Positions 56,944 through 64,000 of a stretch of DNA of 64,000 nucleotides are shown piece after piece; the first letter of the stretch is position 1; each line of letters begins with the position of its first letter. Source of the stretch: Suillus spraguei (taxonomy: Eukaryota > Basidiomycota > Agaricomycetes > Boletales > Suillaceae); NCBI GenBank assembly GCA_016800925.1, contig JABCPU010000195.1:59424-123423 (forward strand), written 5' to 3'. A model generated the notes under the pieces. It had not been told where the DNA came from and ran no database searches. It saw only the letters and a list, made by a program, of their open reading frames with translations. A program made the position numbers and the translations under genes.

Positions 56944-57892
56944 TGTAAAGATACAACCTAGGTGGGCTGTAGATAAACCACTGCCTAAACTAGTATGTTA
57001 GTCTTGCGCTCCGTCTAGTCTGCTTCACTTGTAAGAACAAGAGTGTTCGACCCTAAAGGGGGATGCCTATTTAGTATGGTCAAGTTCGAGTCTAACTTAT
57101 TTGAAAACAAGCGTCATGGTCAGCAGTAAGTTGCCGCAGTCAGCGATAATACCGCCGGAACTAGCGTCGTGAGTAGCGGTGCTACCGTCATCGAGATAAG
57201 GTCAGTAATAGTAGCGTTGAACGAGCGATGTCGAGCGTGGTCTCAGCGGTAGCGGTAAGGTTGCAGCAGTGCAAAGAAACAGCAAAGAAGTCCGTGGTAC
57301 TTTCAGTGGTAAAGTAGCGGTTCATGGGAAGTTCTGTCAAAGTAACAGTTGAAAGTCCGCGGTATGCCAGCGGTAATGGAGAACGAGCATGATGTATTAA
57401 CGAGCGGTAAGGAAACTTTAAAGACTATGTCCACTACTGGGTAGATCCAGAGCTAGACAATAATCCTGACCTATAGTACATGCAATGGGGTAATTGTATC
57501 ATGCGGGTATGCGGTGCTTATATCCTAATTTGTATGTACTCGGAATACTCTAGGCAAGATCAGTAGCGCTGGAGTGTAGTAACCGCCGTAAGTATACATA
57601 GCACGAGGCGCTGCGGCACGAGGCAACATGTAATAATGCTTGCCGTGGAATCAGTGATAACAAACAGGAAACAAACTACGCACCAAATGGAGCTATGCAG
57701 ACACGGCAAGGACATGGAAGGACATCGGTTCGTGGAACGAGGTGCGGCAGTTGGTACAGTGTGCGGTAAGCATGGGATGCCACCGGTACTGCTAAAGGGG
57801 TAAGACGGCCATGGACAAGTGTTATCTCCTGTAGACGTGAGACGAGTGTCAAAATATGGGGTTTTAAGCCCAGCGCCAATATGTTCATTACA
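56944..57892. repeat. LTR-like repeat A4, 949 bp, solo with ACGG duplication
   Basis: TGTAAAGATACAACC to CCAATATGTTCATTACA, flanked by ACGG on both sides (56940-56943 and 57893-57896), or AACGG if one shared base is counted. It is the only uninterrupted A copy and gives the family length. It is inverted relative to A0-A3. Confidence 0.85.
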
Positions 57893-58139
57893 ACGGAACC
57901 TACCTAGTTTCCCCAAGGCTTGTATGTAGATATATCTAAGGACGACGTGCAGGATTTGGGGCAAGGGTTATGGCTGGTGTCGACGTTTTAGTGCAAATGA
58001 CTATTCTAGTAATTGACGGCACACGTATTTGTCCTGTATTAGTAAAGCTACTTATTGGGAAGGCCAGGTGAAAAATTCGCGTGACGGTCACACCAAATAG
58101 CTTCAATTCAACAGTAGTAGTCTTTTTCATCTATGCTTG

Positions 58140-58500
58140 CTCCCATTCCTGCTAATGATTCTCGGATCCTCAACAGGTCTCTGAAATGTGCCTCCTGCAA
58201 TTTCTGTTGCAGGTCTATTTAGACCATCTCTCATGTATGTGGCATATCTCTGCCCATGTCTTTGAGGCTTCTCCAAGGCTCTGGATGTGTAGCAACAGTC
58301 TGTCTGAGACCATGCTGAATATATGTTGCTTGATAAGTGAGTCCTTCTGTTGAAACTCGTTGAACTTCTTGTCTAAGTCATCAATTTGAGCCTGTGTAGC
58401 TACTGTCTTGTCAGCTTTATTGCTTGTCCTTGTGAATCAATTTTGAAGGGTATGGGTTTCTTTATCCGTCCATCTAGATAGTGCATCAAACCTCGTGCTC
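58140..58500 (-). pseudogene. Copia gag (UBN2-type) scrap
   Basis: The minus strand reads, in two frames, FDALSRWTDKE-like and then AQIDDLDKKFNEFQQKDSLIKQHIFSMV and SDRLLLHIQSLGEASKTWAEICHIHE. The pattern of a charged linker followed by a W-containing helical block is typical of Ty1/Copia Gag. A stop follows soon after, and no protease or integrase is present. A relic of a different retrotransposon superfamily from the Gypsy copies around it. Confidence 0.6.
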
Positions 58501-58581
58501 GTATTACTTTTTGTGCCCTCTCCTTGTAAGTAATCCATTCATTCCATTGTCGGCAAGCTGGGGAGCATCATATCCATGGAG

Positions 58582-59055
58582 TGTTATGAACTGGGATAGC
58601 GTCACCAGCGACAGTGAAAAGACACAGACAGTCTGCTGGGAGTTCTTACAATGTCCAGAAGAGGACAAGGTGAAAGTACAAGGAACGCGTTCCGAGTACG
58701 ATCAAGGGTTCAGCCTCAAAGACAAGTCTAAGAGGTATCCACGAGAATAGAGACTAAGGCTAAGGAGTGCTTAGACTTAGAGGCGATTCAAGACGACTTA
58801 GGTTGGAGACCTAAGCGAAGGAGATTCCAGGTAAAACCCAGTAAGATTAAAGTAGGGAAACTACTACAAGTACACTGTGCTTAAATAGGCCAATATGTGC
58901 GCACAGACCAAGAGAGACGTGAGAATGTAAGTGCGTATCCAAAGAAGGAAGGCAACTATAGTACAGATGCATTGAGCATATGAGTCAGAGTCATGTTACG
59001 TAATATACAAGGTAAATGAAGTAGAAAATGAATAGGGGCACGTACAATTGTAATA
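58582..59055 (-). repeat. 3' LTR of the minus-strand Gypsy element, family G
   Basis: 474 bases, from TGTTATGAACTGGG to TTGTAATA (plus-strand view). Preceded on the minus strand by AAAAAGGGGGTAA, a candidate polypurine tract. It follows the zinc-knuckle ORF and pol, so it is the downstream LTR; the upstream LTR lies beyond the right edge. Confidence 0.88.
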
Positions 59056-59087
59056 TTACCCCCTTTTTACACGTAAAGTTACCAACT

Positions 59088-60552
59088 TTACTCATCTTGA
59101 TTCACATAGTAAACAGGGTCATCGCTAAACTCGTAGTCTTCATCAGCAATTGATCCACTCCTCATGTACTCAGCTTCCTCGAGGCCAGCGCGTCGTTTAG
59201 AGTCCTTCCTCTTTTCCGCTTGGATACGTTCATCGTCAAGCTGTCGCTCCCAAGAGCGAAGTGCGTCATAAAACCCTTCATCTTTCCAAGTTAACTCGAA
59301 GGGAGGAGGTCCGACTCGTTTAGGACAGTAGATGGATAAATGAGTAGGCGACCAATACCTGCAAACCTTGCACTGGTATTTCCGCACAATTCTTCTGACG
59401 ATGTCCAAGTAGTCCGCAGACACAGCATTTCATATTTTCATCCGGGTTGGAATGAGCTTTGCGTAATGGCGACGGTGAAATGATAGGCGTGGGACTAGTC
59501 GATCTGGCTCGCTTCTTTCCCTTGTTCTTCCTCATACGTTTTAGGGCAAGAGTGTTGGTGCGTCTAAGTTGCGCTTGCTGATAAGAGGAGAGGGTGTATG
59601 CTGATGCGGGAAGGTCAGGAGTGGTTTCTCGTTCGGCAGTCGCTAGGAGTTCGGCAGCGGAAGAAGGGGAGGTGATGCCAAAATCTTTTACTAAGATTGG
59701 CGAAATAGGATCCATAGGGCCAAATGAAGACGGAATGGACATAGGAGGGTGAATGCAGAGATCTCGAAGTCGAGGTCCGAGTGCGATTAGCTCAGCAGTG
59801 GGGATCCCTAGTCTCTCTGAGGCCTCACATTGTTCTTTTGTGCATGGTTCATAAAGCCATGTAGGATGTTCATGAGAGACTGTGGCGGGAGGTGGTGAGG
59901 TTGGTCGTTGAATTGGAGATGGGGTTCTTGGAGAAGCTAGGTCATCTTGCGTTTGCTGCAGGTCAGTGATAGCTTCTTCTACTAAGTTTCTAGCCGCTCT
60001 TGTTTCGGTGACTGACTGTTGAATGGTTTCGACGACCTTGTTGGTGAGCTGTCCGATCTCTTGGACAGCAGAGTATAAGCCAGTAAAGGCGTCAAGACTA
60101 GAATAAACGCGTGAAGAAGAGGGTGCTGGGATAGGAAGTGGCGTATCTTCTTGCGGAGAGGGAGGTCGAGCAACACCTGCTCGACGTTCGGCAATGATGT
60201 GAATAGCTTCTTCAACATCATTCTTAAAAGAATTGGGAAGCAGCAGCATAGCGTAAGCACGAATGCGTTTTTGGAGATGAAGGAAATGGTGACGGAGTGT
60301 GATTTCTGCTGTATCTTTGGCAGTGGCTTCAATGAGGGCTGCAGTGCGAATGATGTTGACGAGGAGTAGGGCAGGGAAAGCACCTCTTTCAGTGAGGATT
60401 CTTTCGATTTCGAGGGCGTGTCCTTCGCAGAGGATGGCGGCTTCAATGTAGGAATTGTTATCGATTTCAGTGGTAAGGGTTCCGTATTGTTCTGCTTCGG
60501 AGTCATTGGTGGCGACAGTGACGGGGGTGATGTAGGCAGTGGGGAAAGACAT
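59088..60552 (-). pseudogene. Zinc-knuckle (gag-like) ORF, second copy, frameshifted
   Basis: It shares the entire order of the intact 7871-9340 ORF: the same start, the PPSPQEDTPLPIPAPSSS linker, then KGKKRARSTSPTPIISPSPLRK and the CCHC knuckle. The frame breaks once near 59370, just after the first knuckle (CCVCGLLGHRQKNC), and the rest is in a neighbouring frame. It sits between pol and the 3' LTR, as in the first copy. By eye the copies are clearly similar but distinct, so they come from separate insertions. Confidence 0.88.
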
Positions 60553-60605
60553 TTCAATGTTGGTAGTTGATCAAGTGCTGGTGCAGTTGATTGACTGGAG
60601 AGTAA

Positions 60606-63600
60606 TCAGAGGGCATGTTGCCTCTTATAAGCATTCAAGATTCGGGTGGAGTTCTTCAAGTTCTTTTCTGGGAGCCATTTGTTATCTCCCGATGAATATC
60701 CTTTCCAGGAAACGAGATAACGTCGGCGAATGCCGATTCCTTTGTGAGAAAGGATTGCTTCTACTTCATATTCTTCTTCTTCTTCGATAACGTCAGGTGG
60801 TGGTTCGGGGAAGTTCGGGCCGTGTACGTCTGTTTCGCTATAGGACGATAAGACAGAAGCGTGGAACGTGGGATGAATTTTCCACTGCGGAGGGAGTTTA
60901 AGTGTGAACGTGATGGGGGATAAGACATTGATGATCGGGAAAGGTCCGTATCGCTTTGGGGCAAGTTTCCTTGATGGGAGTTTGAGTCTAAGATTAGCGG
61001 CAGATAGCCAAACCTTATCTCCGATCTTCCATGGGATGTACTTATTTCCTCGGGATCGTTCGGCCATTGTCTGCATTGCAATGTTGTGACAGGCGATTGC
61101 TTCTTCTCTTATCTTCTGCAGAGATCGTACTCGATCTTCTGCTGCGGGGACGGATGAATCAGGGATAAGGTGGGGAATAGCGCGTGGTTCGTATCCCATC
61201 ATCAGGTAGAAGGGTGATGCATTCCTTGCATCATGTTTTCGGTGGTTATGGACGAATTCGGCAATTGGTAGGTGTTCTACCCAATTTTCAGGGTTGTTAC
61301 GGCAGTAGATGTGAAGGTATGTCTCAAGTTCTTGATTCAGCCTTTCAGTCTGACCATCAGTCTGCGGGTGATAAGCTGTGGATGGAGCGATGACGTAGTC
61401 GAGAAGTCGGGCAAGTTCCTTAGAGAAGCGAGATAGGAACTGCGGGCCTCGATCTGATATAACTTTGTCATGGAGTCCAAATCGGCGGTAGACGTGTTTC
61501 AAAAATAGTTTAGCAACGCCTTCGGAAGTGATGGTTTTCAAACAAGGGATAATAATTACCCCTTCGTAAGGCCATGGTCTACCACGACCATGATACTGTC
61601 AAAGCCTCCAGAGACGGGAGTCAGTGATAAGATCGACAGAGACCTGAGAGAACGGGCGAACAGCCGACGAGGGAATGGCGTGAGCGGGGGTCGAACGGGA
61701 TGAGTATCCGCTTTCATTTGCTGACAAAGGGCGCAACCCTCAACGTATTTCCGAATATAAGAGCCCATTGCAGGCCACCAGCTTCCCGTTTACGAGTTCT
61801 TCAGTTTTGAATCTACCGGGGTGTCCCGCGGTAGGATGATCATGATAACCTTTTCAGGATATCGGAGCGATGCGCCGGTGGAATATAGGCGCGATTCTTA
61901 AAATAGAGGACGTTCTCCTCAATCTTCCAATCGGAGAGTGCCGATTTCATAGGAGGAAGGCACACGCCATCAAGGGCATCAGACGCTGTCTTGAAGACAG
62001 GGTCGTCGAGGGGGTCAGAGGATGACAGTACATCCTTCAAGTCGGTGTCAATAAGACGAACGAATAGAGTCAGGGAGGAGGGTCTGGTCCTCGTTATCGT
62101 CTTTGCCAGAATCATAATCGGGCCGCGGGATAGTGCATCAGGTACGCTAATTTAGTACCTGCAACGTGATGCAGTTCAATGTCATAGATAGACAAAATCA
62201 ATTGCCAACGTGCTTGGCGACGGGTAAGCTTCTGTGCACTTCTAAAGTACAGAAGGTTTTGTGGTCGGTGAATACCAGGACGGGTGTGGGTTTCCTTCGA
62301 GATAATGACGCCATTTCGTTCAATGCCCGGATCACGGCAAGGAGTTCCCGATCAAAGATCTGGTAATTGCGTTCTGCAGGGTTCAAAGACTGTGAGAGAT
62401 ATGCACATGGGTGATAAACACCATTTCATCAGTCTGCAGAGAACTCCCCGGTTGCTACGAGCGAAGCGTCGGTAGCAATGGCAAATTGTCGGGAAGGATC
62501 GGGTTACGGAGTACCGGTTGGGAATGAAGCGTCGTTTCAATTCTTCGAAGGTGTCCATACATTCGGTTGACCATTCAAAGGCCTTATCTTTCTTTGTAAA
62601 TCGATAAGGGGTCGGCGATGTCAGAATAGTGGGAAATGAACGTGCGGTAGAAGTTGCAAAACCGAGGAATGACCGAACATCTTTCACAGATCTCGGGACT
62701 GGCCATTTGGAGATTCCTTTGGTCTTGGCGGTGTCCATAGCAACTTGTCCAGGGCGAATTATCATTCCGAGGTATTCCACTTCTTTCTGTATCAAAGGTG
62801 CATTTCTCGGTTTCAAGAACAGGTTTCTTTTCGTATTTTCATCAAAAACCCGTCTAGTCCGCTCGCGTGTTCTCCATTGTTTAGAGAAAATCAGGATATT
62901 GTCCATGTAGATAAACCATCCATCCTTCATTGATTTCTTGTTGAAAGTGCGGTTCATGTATGCTTGAAGTTGCTGGGGAATTACAAAGGCCGAAGAACAT
63001 AATGTTCGGTTCGAAAAGGCCGAATTCCGTAGGTAAAAAGCAGCTTTCCCACCTATCAGCAGGATGGATGCGAATATTGTTATAACCGGACTGAATATCC
63101 ATTTTCGTAAAGAACCGTGCATTGTGAAGACGTGCGACAAGGGAAAATAGGAAGTGGGAGCGGATAGGCGTTCTTGACTGTCCAATCATTGATGTAGCGA
63201 TAATCTTGACAGGGAACGCAATTCTCCACTCTTTCTTTCCTACAAAGAAGAAGCCACTGGCTTGGGGTGACTTCGATTCGAGATGAATCCTTTCGCAACG
63301 TTTTCATCGATAAACGTTTTTGACGGCAGCGTGTTCTTTTTCCGATAGCGGGTAGACCTTAGACGTGCAGGGAATGGAAACCAGGTTTAGTATCAATCCG
63401 ATGATCAATACCGGGCGTTCGGGAGGCAGTTTGTTTAATCCATCTTTAGCAAAGACGTCTGCGAAGTCGTGCAAATAATCTGGACCAATTCTTCGAAGGA
63501 TTTCTTTTTCTTTTCCTTTTCATCCGTGGCGAATTCCTGAGCCTTGTTACTATATTTTGAAGGAGGAAGGGAATGTGGAGTAATGGAGGATTGCTCAGGT

Positions 63601-63985
63601 TGAGAAGTTCCATCATGTGTCAATTGGTGTGTCCATGGATACTTCTTCTATAATCCTCATGCTGACTCCATCGATATCGTATTCCACAAGAAATTCTCCA
63701 TCTCCAAGTTCATAAGAGGAAATCTTCACGTACTTCTGGGCGCATGCCAGACGTCGTGCATGGTGTCGAATTGGTCATCATCCTCGTTGGGATCAACGGG
63801 GCATCGGGATTTCTTCAATTGAAGCTGAAAGAGTTTTCGGGGAACGAAGAACTTGGATAATTTCGGTACGTTGGTGCTTCGTCCTGGGAGTTCTTCTTCC
63901 GTTTTCCTCTTTCCATGTTTCTGTTCTTCTATTGGCCCTGCTCAATAGGTTCTTGTCCGACCCGATGCTCAGGTTCAATTCATTC
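60606..63985 (-). pseudogene. Gypsy pol: protease linker, RT, RNase H, integrase, chromodomain
   Basis: Going right to left: a linker with KISSYELGDGEFLVEYDIDG, a DFADVFAKDGLNKLPPERP block, the RT (CQDYRYINDWTVKNAYPLPL, FIYMDNILIFSK, VEYLGMIIRPGQVAMD, FLGFA), RNase H ([19 protein letters not shown]), an H2C2 zinc motif ending CALCQQMKADTHPV, the integrase core (DRGPQF and TDGQTERLNQELE) and a C-terminal chromodomain ([15 protein letters not shown]). The final 311 codons are intact. Several frameshifts separate the rest, so it is dead. The RT active site reads YMDN, not YMDD. Gag proper, if it exists, lies beyond 64000. Confidence 0.9.
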
Positions 63986-64000
63986 CTGCTTCGCTTCTCT

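Noticed and set aside
57560..57964. A 134-codon minus-strand ORF
   Set aside because: It is mostly the A4 repeat and matches frames in other A copies that contain stops.
58481..58750. A plus-strand 89-codon ORF
   Set aside because: It spans the end of the Copia scrap and LTR G in the antisense direction and shows no domain.

Overview
The window looks like a transposon-rich stretch of a filamentous basidiomycete genome, most likely an agaricomycete. The evidence is gene structure (many 45-60 base introns of the form GT...AG, very short exons), the protein families present (agaricomycete hAT, Harbinger and Tc1 relatives, Ty3/Gypsy chromoviruses with a chromodomain) and the absence of any bacterial-style operons.

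Layout. 1-12 kb is a repeat graveyard: truncated and nested LTRs (families named here A, B and G), a LINE ribonuclease H fragment, a 1.6-kb Tc1-like DNA transposon inserted in the 3' end of a Gypsy pol gene, and an intact 489-residue zinc-knuckle ORF followed by the 3' LTR of that Gypsy element. 12-43 kb is a host gene island: a TMEM184/Ost-alpha (DUF300) membrane protein in 17 exons (-), an uncharacterised fungal gene that seems frameshifted (+), a large P-loop GTPase related to SLIP-GC/dynamin-like proteins (+), a bromodomain protein of BRD7/BRD9 type (-), a homeobox transcription factor (+), a Topors-like RING E3 ligase (-), a small ankyrin-repeat protein (+) and the Golgi/endosome scaffold MON2 (-). 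43-64 kb is again repeats: a four-level nest of solo LTRs, remnants of Harbinger and hAT transposases, a 245-base MITE made from the ends of the Tc1 element at 6-7.6 kb, a decayed multi-exon agaricomycete gene, a 120-base minisatellite hit by a solo LTR, a Copia gag scrap, and a minus-strand Gypsy element (LTR, zinc-knuckle ORF, pol) running off the right edge.

The host genes are not an operon and show no shared pathway. Several are nuclear regulators (bromodomain, homeobox, Topors-like), one is a membrane-trafficking scaffold and one a multi-pass membrane protein. The clearest unusual signals are: the Gypsy arrangement in which a zinc-knuckle, gag-like ORF lies downstream of pol in both copies; a MITE whose two arms match, by eye, the two ends of the resident Tc1 element; nested LTRs with readable target duplications; and microexons of 8, 11 and 12 nucleotides in two host genes. 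I saw no CRISPR array, rRNA or tRNA gene. All exon coordinates were derived by eye from splice sites and reading frame and have not been tested against transcripts.
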